Positions 1 to 7,141 of a stretch of DNA of 64,000 nt are shown here, one piece after another. The position numbers and the translations under genes are program-made. Each line of letters begins with the position of its first letter. The stretch's first letter is position 1. Where the stretch lies: assembly GCF_001006305.1 (NCBI RefSeq), contig NZ_LBHJ01000004.1, positions 744,001 through 808,000 of the forward strand, in the 5' to 3' direction. The stretch comes from Silvibacterium bohemicum. GTDB lineage: Bacteria > Acidobacteriota > Terriglobia > Terriglobales > Acidobacteriaceae. Below the pieces are notes generated by a model, which saw nothing but the letters and a program-made list of their open reading frames with translations, did not search any database and was not told where the DNA came from.

Positions 1-336
1 GTCGTCGACGAGAAACACATGGACGCCGTAACCGGCCTCTCCGCCAGCGGTCCGGCCTTCATCTACATCATTCTGGAATCGCTCGCCGAAGCCGGAGTGA
101 AGGTCGGCCTGCCCCGCGATATCGCCACGCTCCTGGCAGCGCAAACCACCTTCGGCGCGGCCAAGATGGTGCTCGAAACCGGTTATCATCCGGCACTGCT
201 CAAAGACGCCGTCACAACTCCCGCGGGATGCACCATCGATGGCATTCTCGAATTAGAAGAGGGCGGCCTGCGCGTGACCTTGATCAAGGCCGTGATGCGC
301 GCCACCCAACGCGCCAAGGAATTGGCCGCGGGCTAA
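1..336 (+). CDS. proC: Pyrroline-5-carboxylate reductase, C-terminal part (cut by window edge)
   Basis: Catalyses the last step of proline synthesis, NAD(P)H-dependent reduction of pyrroline-5-carboxylate, in the cytosol. Only the last 111 residues are in the window and the frame is open to base 1, so the start lies outside. The visible part is the helical dimerisation/catalytic domain: VTGLSASGPAF near residue 10 and the signature DAVTTPAGCTIDGI near residue 66, both typical of ProC. The N-terminal Rossmann domain is not visible. A weak terminator-like hairpin follows at 363-381. Confidence 0.93.
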   Translation, partial: VVDEKHMDAVTGLSASGPAFIYIILESLAEAGVKVGLPRDIATLLAAQTTFGAAKMVLETGYHPALLKDAVTTPAGCTIDGILELEEGGLRVTLIKAVMRATQRAKELAAG

Positions 337-362
337 GGAACCATTTGGGGAAATCTGTGTTT

Positions 363-381
363 ATTCTCTAAGAGAATTTTT
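363..381 (+). terminator. Probable weak terminator after proC
   Basis: A 6-bp stem (363-368 with 372-377) and a 3-base loop are followed by a short T run at 377-381. The stem is AT-rich and short, so the call is tentative; its position just after the proC stop supports it. Confidence 0.4.
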
Positions 382-415
382 CTATGACTTTGTCCGTGTG
401 AGAAATTCACTAAAT

Positions 416-441
416 GCAGCTTTTCTTAACCGAAAAGCTGC
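416..441. repeat. Perfect 10-bp inverted repeat upstream of CPBP gene
   Basis: Bases 416-425 (gcagcttttc) pair exactly with 432-441 across a 6-base spacer. No T run follows, so it is not a clear terminator. It sits about 60 bases before the GTG of the next gene and could be a second terminator arm for proC or a regulator site. Confidence 0.5.
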
Positions 442-502
442 TTAGAGCATCTCTTTACGGTCTGCTTCCAAAGGGAAATGCTCTTAGCGGGAGATTTCGC
501 CT

Positions 503-1153
503 GTGATCCTTCGCACGAAGATACTGCTCATCGTCGAGTTCCTTGGAATCTTCGTTGCCATTCCCCTGGCCCTGGTCCTCGGACCGCAAATCGTCCCGCC
601 GATGCCGATTCTCTGGCTGGCCGCCGCCTACGGTTTGATCGCGCTCTATCGCGACCCCAACTATCGCCGCTCCGAGTTGTGGAACCCAGGCCCGCTGCGC
701 AGGCAGCTCTCCTCAATGCTGCTGCTCTTCGCGATGGGCATAGCAGTCATTGGCGCCCTGGTTTATGAATTCGCGCATCCGGTGCTGTTCAGCTTCGTCC
801 GTGCTCATCCCATCGTCTGGGCGCTGGTGATGGTCCTCTATCCCGTTCTTTCCGTATATCCGCAGGGCATCCTCTTCCGTGCCTTTCTTCTTCATCGCTA
901 TCGAAATCTCTTCGGCGCGCCGCCACAAAAGGAAAAGGCGCTGATTTTGCTCAGCGCCTTTTCCTTTTCCTTGATGCACGTTGTCTTTCGAAACTGGGTC
1001 GCGGTCGCCCTCACCTTTGCGGGCGGCGTTCTTTTCGCCCGGCGGCATCTGGCTACGCGCTCCCTCTTTGTTTCGTCCTTCGAGCACGCGCTTTACGGCT
1101 GCTTCATTTTCACCGTAGGACTCGGCCAGTACTTCTTCGCCAAGCTCGTATAG
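503..1153 (+). CDS. CPBP-family intramembrane protein, probably with altered active site
   Basis: A 216-residue, very hydrophobic protein with several membrane helices and the layout of the CPBP (CaaX protease/bacteriocin-processing) family. The motif normally reading EExxxR is here Q121-G122-I-L-F-R126, so both glutamates are missing. The later FxxxH motif (F155SLMH159) and a third histidine motif at H195 are kept. Start is a GTG at 503. Family members cleave prenylated or other membrane peptides; with the glutamates gone, proteolysis cannot be assumed. No partner gene is evident. Confidence 0.7.
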   Translation: MILRTKILLIVEFLGIFVAIPLALVLGPQIVPPMPILWLAAAYGLIALYRDPNYRRSELWNPGPLRRQLSSMLLLFAMGIAVIGALVYEFAHPVLFSFVRAHPIVWALVMVLYPVLSVYPQGILFRAFLLHRYRNLFGAPPQKEKALILLSAFSFSLMHVVFRNWVAVALTFAGGVLFARRHLATRSLFVSSFEHALYGCFIFTVGLGQYFFAKLV

Positions 1154-1585
1154 CTACTGGGGCTTGGTGGCGTCGTTCACCTTCTGGTCGGTTTCCTTGG
1201 TCTTGTCCTTGGTCTTGGTCGCAGTCTGGTGCGCATTGTCCTTGGCCTTGGAACCCGCCTCTTTGTTGGGAGCGAAGACCTTTTCGGTGCCTTCCTTGGT
1301 CTTGTCGCCTACCTTCTGTCCGGTTTCCTTGGTCTTGTCGTAGCCTTTCGTGGTGCCTTCCTTAGTCTTGTCGTAGGTCTTGGTCGTTCCCTTTTTCGTG
1401 CCGTGATAGGCCTTCGTGGTTCCCTTCTTGATCGCGTGGCCGGTGCTCTTGGCCGCATCCTTGGTGTCGGTCCCTGCGTTCTTGACGTCTTGCTTGGCGC
1501 CGGTGTCCTGGGCTAATACAGTCGAACCGGCTCCAAAAGTCAGGGTGGACGCCAGCAATAGGGTAAAAATTCGTGAGTTTTTCAT
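1154..1585 (-). CDS. Secreted LEA-like lysine/threonine repeat protein
   Basis: A 143-residue protein with a signal peptide of about 25 residues ending in VLA. The remainder is an almost pure run of short degenerate units of the type KTKEGTTK or KETGQK, rich in Lys, Thr, Asp and Gly and free of Cys and Trp, like group 3 LEA and hydrophilin proteins. Such proteins are generally linked to desiccation or osmotic stress; that role is inferred from composition only. The ATG at 1585 was chosen because it begins the signal peptide; a longer frame to 1909 would run antisense over the ctaA repeats. It is divergent from ctaA, and its stop directly abuts the CPBP gene's stop. Confidence 0.75.
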   Translation of the reverse strand: MKNSRIFTLLLASTLTFGAGSTVLAQDTGAKQDVKNAGTDTKDAAKSTGHAIKKGTTKAYHGTKKGTTKTYDKTKEGTTKGYDKTKETGQKVGDKTKEGTEKVFAPNKEAGSKAKDNAHQTATKTKDKTKETDQKVNDATKPQ

Positions 1586-1635
1586 ATCAGTCCACAGATT
1601 AGCCAAAGCGAGGTGGAGTTGCCTACGGGAATCGG

Positions 1636-1662
1636 TAAAATAAGTCGATGAGCCTCGAATGA
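1636..1662 (+). promoter_or_regulatory. Candidate -10 box and four-codon upstream ORF before ctaA
   Basis: TAAAAT at 1636-1641 resembles a -10 box. An ATG at 1648 opens a four-codon reading frame (ATG AGC CTC GAA) whose TGA at 1660-1662 overlaps the ctaA ATG at 1659. No Shine-Dalgarno sequence precedes either ATG. This could be a leaderless mini-ORF coupled to ctaA, but it may be chance. Confidence 0.3.
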
Positions 1663-2711
1663 ACGCTACGTCGTCCATCCCCGGACCTGCTATGCCCGGA
1701 CCTGCTATGCCCGGACCTGCTATACCCGGATCTACCATTCCCGGATCTGCGCTTCCGGCAACATTCGCTCCAGCCCCCATGCCTTCTCGGGCGGTGCGGC
1801 GATATGCATGGGGCGTTGTCGCGTACAACGTCGCGGTAATCATATGGGGAGCTGCGGTGCGCGCCACCGGTTCGGGAGCAGGCTGCGGCGATCGGTGGCC
1901 TCTCTGCAACGGCTCCGTGATTCAGCATCATCCCACCGTGGCCACGCTGATCGAGTTTGCTCATCGCTCCATGAGCGGCGTCGCTCTCATCCTGATCGCC
2001 GGCCTGGTCTACTGGACTTTTCGTGCCGCGCCCCGACGCCACGCTGCACGAGCAGCAGCAGTCACGGCTCTGGTGCTCACTTTGAACGAGGCGCTGCTGG
2101 GCGCGCTGCTCGTTCTGCTCGGCAAGGTCGCGCACGATCAATCGGCATCGCGCGGTGTCTATCTCGCCCTTCACCTGACCAACACGCTTCTCATGCTCGG
2201 CGCGCTCACGCTGACCGCGCACTTCCTTTCGAGAAAAATGGGCTACATGCTCGGAAGCATCGAGTTCCGCCGCCGAAGACTCGCCATCCCCGGACTTGCG
2301 GCGGTGATTCTTACCGGAGTCTGCGGCTCTCTCGCCGCGCTGGCCGACACGCTCTACCCGGCGGACAGCCTGCGCGCCGCCATCCTTCAGGATTTTGCTC
2401 CCAACAGCCCGTGGCTTCTCCACATCCGCTGGATGCATCCTGTCGTGAGCCTCATCGCCGGAGCCTTCATTCTGTGGATCGTCTTCCGCGGATTCGCCAA
2501 CTCCTTCGATCGCGGCCTGTCTCTCACCGTCGTTGGCCTGCTCGTTTTTCAATACGCATTGGGGGTCGTCGACCTCGCCCTGCTCGCGCCCGTTGCGATG
2601 CAGATGCTCCACCTGCTCGGCGCGGATCTTCTCTGGATCGCTCTCACCGTTCTCACCGCCCGCCTTTGCCTGCGGCCCATCGGGTGCGTCGGCAACAGCT
2701 GCTTAATCTAG
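1659..2711 (+). CDS. ctaA: Heme A synthase (COX15/CtaA family)
   Basis: Oxidises the heme O methyl group to make heme A for aa3-type cytochrome oxidase, in the inner membrane. It has 350 residues and about eight membrane helices. The helix-borne histidines expected for heme binding are present near H102 (EFAHRSMSG), H172 (LHLTNT), H260 and H318, and the conserved RATGSGAGC stretch is near residue 69. C76 and C83 could form the extracytoplasmic disulfide. The first 40 residues are an unusual Pro/Gly/Ala tail built from five PGPAM-like units; M41 (base 1779) is an alternative start, but neither has a clear ribosome site. No cytochrome oxidase genes lie nearby. Confidence 0.88.
   Translation: MNATSSIPGPAMPGPAMPGPAIPGSTIPGSALPATFAPAPMPSRAVRRYAWGVVAYNVAVIIWGAAVRATGSGAGCGDRWPLCNGSVIQHHPTVATLIEFAHRSMSGVALILIAGLVYWTFRAAPRRHAARAAAVTALVLTLNEALLGALLVLLGKVAHDQSASRGVYLALHLTNTLLMLGALTLTAHFLSRKMGYMLGSIEFRRRRLAIPGLAAVILTGVCGSLAALADTLYPADSLRAAILQDFAPNSPWLLHIRWMHPVVSLIAGAFILWIVFRGFANSFDRGLSLTVVGLLVFQYALGVVDLALLAPVAMQMLHLLGADLLWIALTVLTARLCLRPIGCVGNSCLI
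1681..1755 (+). repeat. 15-bp tandem repeat in the ctaA 5' end, five units
   Basis: Five consecutive 15-base units start at 1681, 1696, 1711, 1726 and 1741. The first two are identical (ccggacctgctatgc), the third differs by one base and the last two diverge further. Each unit keeps frame and encodes Pro-Gly-(Pro/Ser)-(Ala/Thr)-(Met/Ile/Leu). Confidence 0.9.
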
Positions 2712-2969
2712 ACGCTTCTCCCCATCTGCCGCCAGATCGCCTGCCGCGTCCTAAAGACGCTTTGCGCATGCTGGAAGAAATGTATTCAAGACCGATCTTT
2801 TTTGCTTCCCAATTCAGCGAAAAACCGATTTACTTACGAAGATGCAGCGCGTAGGACAGAATGAGCCGGCTATCTCAGGCCGCTCTTGTTTCGAGACTGC
2901 GATGATGGTGGCCGCTGCGATAACTTGCGGTCGATCGAAATGTACGCAACACGTTCAGGAAGTCGGACT

Positions 2970-4118
2970 ATGGTGAATCAGGCAGAGCAACAGGTTTCTT
3001 CAGTGATCGCGAACGGTCATGCCCCTCAAGCAGCGGAGCTGGCCGAAAAATCGGAGCGCATTGCCGCATTTCTTGACCGGCACGGATATTCGGCGCTCCT
3101 GCTGAGCCGCCATGAAAATATCGCCTGGGCCACCGCGGGCCAGGTCGAAGCGCGCGTCGCGCTGGGATCGGAAGCAGCCGTCACCTCGCTGCTCATCACC
3201 CGCGAAGGCCGGAAATACTATCTCGCCCCTGAAAATGAAGGCCCGCGCCTCGCGGCAGAAGAATTCGCAGGCCTCGATTACGAGCCCGTTCTCTATCCCT
3301 GGTACGAATCCGCCGCTCCACATTTGAAAAAGCTGACGGGCGGCAAGAGCTTCGCATCAGACGCGGCCACAGCCGACGCTACACAGGTCAATCTCGGCTC
3401 GCTTCGCGCTCCGTTGCTTCCTACGGAGATCAACCGTCTGCGCGCTCTCGGACGCGACACCGCGGACGCAACAGTTTCCGTTCTCGAATCGCTGGAGCCA
3501 GGCGTCACCGAGTATGAAATGGCCGCGCGCACCTCGGCCGCTCTGCTGGAGCGAGGCATCGCGCCCACTGTTTTGCTGATGGGCACCGACGACCGCATCC
3601 GCAAGTACAAGCATGCCGTTCCGCGCAAGGGCGTCCTTGAACACTATGGCATGGTCAATCTCTGCGCGCGCAAGTGGGGATTAGTGGTCTCGATTACCCG
3701 CTTTGTTCACTTCGGCTCTGTACCCAAGGAGCTTGCTGCGTCCTTCACGCATGCGGCACAGATCAATGCCGAACTGTTGCATGCCACGCGTCCCGGCGCA
3801 ACCTCCGCTGCAATCTTTGCCGTGGCCAAGAAAGCCTATGCCGCTGCCGGAGTTCCCGAAGAGATCGAGCGACACCATCAGGGTGGCCCCTGCGGCTACG
3901 TGGAGCGTGATTGGGTCATTACCCCACACGGAGAGCAGACTGTTGCCCTTCCGCAAGCGTTCGCCTACAACCCGAGCCTGCGGGGAGCCAAGGCCGAAGA
4001 CACGGTGCTGGTCACCAAGGACGGCGTCGAAGTCCTGACCGGTACCCCGTCACTGCCCGTTATCGAATCGGAAGTCGGTGGGAAGATCTATCGCGCTGCA
4101 GGAGTGCTCGTAAAGTAA
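2970..4118 (+). CDS. M24 (pita-bread fold) peptidase-family protein, probably non-canonical
   Basis: A 382-residue protein with an N-terminal creatinase/prolidase-like domain (about 30-145) and a C-terminal M24 domain. Active M24 enzymes bind two metals through two Asp, one His and two Glu. Where the two Asp are expected, in the stretch ending in ITR, this protein has N230 and S241. A His pair (302-303) and an ED pair (E343) remain. It may be a non-catalytic or altered member of the aminopeptidase P family. The ATG at 2970 is preceded by AGGA at about 9 bases; a longer frame from 2886 has no such support. Confidence 0.75.
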   Translation: MVNQAEQQVSSVIANGHAPQAAELAEKSERIAAFLDRHGYSALLLSRHENIAWATAGQVEARVALGSEAAVTSLLITREGRKYYLAPENEGPRLAAEEFAGLDYEPVLYPWYESAAPHLKKLTGGKSFASDAATADATQVNLGSLRAPLLPTEINRLRALGRDTADATVSVLESLEPGVTEYEMAARTSAALLERGIAPTVLLMGTDDRIRKYKHAVPRKGVLEHYGMVNLCARKWGLVVSITRFVHFGSVPKELAASFTHAAQINAELLHATRPGATSAAIFAVAKKAYAAAGVPEEIERHHQGGPCGYVERDWVITPHGEQTVALPQAFAYNPSLRGAKAEDTVLVTKDGVEVLTGTPSLPVIESEVGGKIYRAAGVLVK

Positions 4119-4229
4119 GAAGCCCGCGAGCGCTGCAAAACAAATTTACAGGCGTCGCAGAGATGCCATTTACTCGGGCCGCCGGACTTAGCAGCTCTTG
4201 AGTAAAGAATCGATTGTTGTCCTCCCAAA

Positions 4230-4260
4230 CACCGGAGACCGCTGGTCTCCGGTGCCTTTT
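4230..4260 (+). terminator. Strong intrinsic terminator
   Basis: A perfect 11-bp GC-rich stem (4230-4240 with 4244-4254) and 3-base loop are followed by a five-T run at 4257-4261. It lies about 110 bases after the M24 gene and just before the convergent DinB gene. Confidence 0.88.
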
Positions 4261-4281
4261 TCAATCGGGAGGCTGACAGAT

Positions 4282-4812
4282 TTACTTCTCGCTGCTCGGC
4301 GGCACAAGCCCTTTCAAGCGCATATACAAGGCCAGCGTCGCGTACTGCTCGTTGTCGTGCGAGACATTGCCCCAGGCCAATCCGATCCGCGACCGCTTGG
4401 CTGGTCCCAGCTCAATCATCTCCGTGAGGTTCGTTTCGGTTAGAGCACCGTAGGCTTTGTCGCATTCGGAGAAAGAAGCCTTCAGAGCGTCCACGATGAC
4501 GGTCTTATCTGCCGTATCCGCCGGCGGTTTGACGATGCTGGCGGCAGCCACACCGTTCAGCGACCCGCAAATGTGGAATTGGGCTTCGGTCACATGGTTC
4601 ACCACGCGCGCGAATGTCCGAATGTCCGGCGTGGGCTTATACGTGTAATCTTCCGGCGGCGTATTTTCAGCCGCCTTGATCACATTTGCTTTGACGCGGC
4701 CATAGCCGGTTTGCACTTCTCCCGACAACCCGCTGGGGGTAGCAGGCGCCTGCCCGATAGCCGCTACTCCTGAGACCAAAAGTCCCGCAATGATCAACAC
4801 CGTTCGTTGCAT
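4282..4812 (-). CDS. Secreted DinB-superfamily protein
   Basis: A 176-residue protein with a signal peptide of about 20 residues and one DinB-like four-helix-bundle domain. The histidine positions that normally hold a metal are visible in NHVTEAQFH (mid-protein) and VSHDNEQYATL (near the C-terminus). DinB domains occur in metal-dependent thiol transferases and in proteins of unknown function; the exported form is common in Acidobacteriota but its substrate is unknown. An AAGGAG ribosome site lies 7 bases before the ATG. Confidence 0.78.
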   Translation of the reverse strand: MQRTVLIIAGLLVSGVAAIGQAPATPSGLSGEVQTGYGRVKANVIKAAENTPPEDYTYKPTPDIRTFARVVNHVTEAQFHICGSLNGVAAASIVKPPADTADKTVIVDALKASFSECDKAYGALTETNLTEMIELGPAKRSRIGLAWGNVSHDNEQYATLALYMRLKGLVPPSSEK

Positions 4813-4935
4813 GTTTCGCTCCTTGTTACCGCATTCAGCCTATCGAGATAGACCGCTAGGAACAAGTGAATACGCGAATCAGGCTTGATACCGGACGGTC
4901 GGGAATGAATATCGATGCCAGGAGTTTTACTTACT

Positions 4936-6123
4936 TCACCGCAACTGGCGCAGCAGGTCGCATGCCCGCTGCAGATCCTCATCGCGTTTGGCGAAGCAGA
5001 AGCGCAGCAGGTTCTCGCCTCGGCCGCCGGTGAAAAATGCGGTGCCGGCAACAGCGGCCACTTTGGACTCGCGCAGCAACGTGCGCGCCTTCTCTTTGGC
5101 ATTCGCGCCGGGGAGACGGGAGACGTCGGCGATTACGTAGTACGCGCCCGAAGGAATCGAAGGCGTCAGGCCGGCATCGGTCAATGCAGAACACAGCTGG
5201 TCGCGCTTGGCCTGATACTCCGCAGACAGTCCTTCGTAAAACGAAGCCGGAAGCTCCATCAATCCCGCCGCGGCGCCGTACTGAAAAGGCGAGGGGCTGC
5301 AAACATACGTTAGATCGTGAAAATAGCCGATCGACCCCAGCCAGCGGCGATCCGCGGCCAAATAGCCCACACGCCAGCCTGTGATGCTGAAGGTCTTGGA
5401 CAGACCTGAAATCGTAATGGTTCGCTCCGCCATGCCAGGAAGAGTCGCCGGACTGACGTGTTTCGTCCCGTCGAAGACGAAGTATTCATAGATCTCGTCG
5501 GTGAACACGAAGAGATCGTGCTGCTGTGCAAGCTCGGCAATCGCCTCCAACTCGGCGAGAGAGAAAACTTTGCCGCAGGGGTTTGCCGGAGTGTTGATGA
5601 TAACGGCACGCGTCTTCGGTGTGATCGCCGAGCGCAGCCGGTCAAGATCGAGCGCCCACGTCCCCATCTCCAGCGGAACCGCCACCGGCTTCACGCGCAG
5701 GGCCAGCAGCGTGTTCAGGTGGTAGCCATAAAACGGCTCGAAGAGGATCACCTCGTCGCCTGGATCGAGCAATGCCAGCGCAGCCGCATAGAGCCCGCCT
5801 GTCGCGCCGGAGGTGACCAGCACCTCACCTTCAGGATCGACGGTGAGGCCGTTATCGCGTTGCAGCTTGCGCGCAATCGCTTCGCGTAGCGGCGCTACGC
5901 CATCGAGCCGCGTATAGATGTTGTAGCCCTCATGGATCGCCTCGATGGCGCGCCGCGCGACCGGGGCAGGCAGCTCGGTATCGCACACGCCCTGCGCAAG
6001 GTTGACTCCGCCCACACGATCGCATTCGACGGTCATGGAACGAATCTCGGATTGAACAATGTGTGGTGAAATCTGGCTGAGGCGAAGCTTATCGGCGGCT
6101 GTCGGCATAAGGGTTCTCTTCAT
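4936..6123 (-). CDS. Class I/II PLP-dependent aminotransferase
   Basis: A 395-residue cytosolic fold-type I aminotransferase. The PLP lysine is K243 in SGLSKTFSITGWR, with the NP pair at 181-182 and D209 (TDEIYE) for the pyridine nitrogen; the final R in LLRFCFAKR fits the carboxylate-binding arginine. The sequence is closest in style to the kynurenine/methionine/aspartate aminotransferase subgroup, but the substrate cannot be set from sequence. The ATG at 6123 has GGGGAG 7 bases upstream, whereas the ATG at 6138 has no ribosome site. Divergent from the GH16 gene. Confidence 0.85.
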   Translation of the reverse strand: MKRTLMPTAADKLRLSQISPHIVQSEIRSMTVECDRVGGVNLAQGVCDTELPAPVARRAIEAIHEGYNIYTRLDGVAPLREAIARKLQRDNGLTVDPEGEVLVTSGATGGLYAAALALLDPGDEVILFEPFYGYHLNTLLALRVKPVAVPLEMGTWALDLDRLRSAITPKTRAVIINTPANPCGKVFSLAELEAIAELAQQHDLFVFTDEIYEYFVFDGTKHVSPATLPGMAERTITISGLSKTFSITGWRVGYLAADRRWLGSIGYFHDLTYVCSPSPFQYGAAAGLMELPASFYEGLSAEYQAKRDQLCSALTDAGLTPSIPSGAYYVIADVSRLPGANAKEKARTLLRESKVAAVAGTAFFTGGRGENLLRFCFAKRDEDLQRACDLLRQLR

Positions 6124-6264
6124 GATGGCACTCCCCATGCCCGGAAGCCAACAGCAAACAGAGCCGTTCCTGCCACCTTCGAGGTTTGGACACGAAATGT
6201 GTCATCCACTATGCTGCGAACTGCGGCGGGCTCACTACGTTCAAACCCGGCTCAAAGAGGAATA

Positions 6265-7140
6265 ATGACTTCGATCGGAAAGCTCTGCGGCATAGCGATC
6301 CTCTCCCTCATCGCCATCGGAGGCATGAAAGCGCAAGTTGCTGCCGGAACCGCATCCTCTGCTCCGAGCGCTGAAAAGCTGGTCTGGAGCGATGAGTTCA
6401 ACGGCACGGCGCCGCAGAGCGCGCCTGATCCGCACAATTGGACTTACGATCTCGGTGGAGGCGGCTGGGGAAACGGCGAATACGAAACCTACTGCGCATA
6501 CGCATCCAAAAGCACGCCATGCGATTCGGCCGCACCCAATGCTTATGTCGGCAACGACGGCTATCTGCACATCGTCGCGCGCAAATCAGGAAAGAACAGC
6601 TACACCTCGGCGAGACTGAAGACGCAGGGCCTGCAAAGTTTCCTGTATGGACGCATTGAAGCCCGCATCAAGATGCCTGCCGGGCAGGGCTTCTGGCCGG
6701 CCTTCTGGATGCTCGGCGATAACATCGATGCCGTGAAGTGGCCAGCCTGCGGCGAAGTCGACATCATGGAGAGCGTAGGGAAATTTCCCGCTACGAACTT
6801 CGGCTCCATCCACGGCCCGGGATTCACCGGCACCTCCATCACCACCAGCTATGCGCTGCCTAACGGCGGAAAATTCGCTGACGCGTTTCACACCTTCGGC
6901 ATCCTCTGGTCGCCGCAAGAGATGAAGTTCTATGTCGACGATCCCGCGAACGTGTATGCCGATTACACCCCGGCAAGCCTTACCGCGGGCGGCATCTGGC
7001 CCTTCGACTCGTCGAAATTTTTCCTGATCCTCAATCTCGCGGTCGGCGGCTCGTGGCCCGGCCCTCCCGACGCGACCAGCATCTTTCCGCAGGAGATGCT
7101 GATCGACTACGTTCGGGTCTACCAGGAATCGGCCCGATAG
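6265..7140 (+). CDS. Secreted glycoside hydrolase family 16 (beta-glucanase/laminarinase type)
   Basis: A 291-residue secreted endo-beta-glucanase. An N-terminal signal peptide (about 1-27) is followed by a single GH16 jelly-roll domain. The catalytic ExDxxE motif is E164-V-D166-I-M-E169 inside GEVDIMES, with E164 as nucleophile and E169 as acid/base. The aromatic run QGFWPAFWML and the ending DYVRVYQ match laminarinase-type members. Substrate is likely beta-1,3- or mixed-linked glucan. The ATG at 6265 is preceded by AGAGG. It is convergent with the GH51 gene, one base apart. Confidence 0.92.
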   Translation: MTSIGKLCGIAILSLIAIGGMKAQVAAGTASSAPSAEKLVWSDEFNGTAPQSAPDPHNWTYDLGGGGWGNGEYETYCAYASKSTPCDSAAPNAYVGNDGYLHIVARKSGKNSYTSARLKTQGLQSFLYGRIEARIKMPAGQGFWPAFWMLGDNIDAVKWPACGEVDIMESVGKFPATNFGSIHGPGFTGTSITTSYALPNGGKFADAFHTFGILWSPQEMKFYVDDPANVYADYTPASLTAGGIWPFDSSKFFLILNLAVGGSWPGPPDATSIFPQEMLIDYVRVYQESAR

Positions 7141-7141
7141 C

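Noticed and set aside
1586-1909. N-terminal extension of the LEA-like gene antisense to ctaA
   Set aside because: The signal peptide begins at 1585; the extension only mirrors the ctaA 15-bp repeats on the other strand.
2712-2969. Possible gene or RNA in the 258-base gap before the M24 gene
   Set aside because: No frame with a ribosome site, no tRNA-like or conserved structure; only a short T run near 2800.
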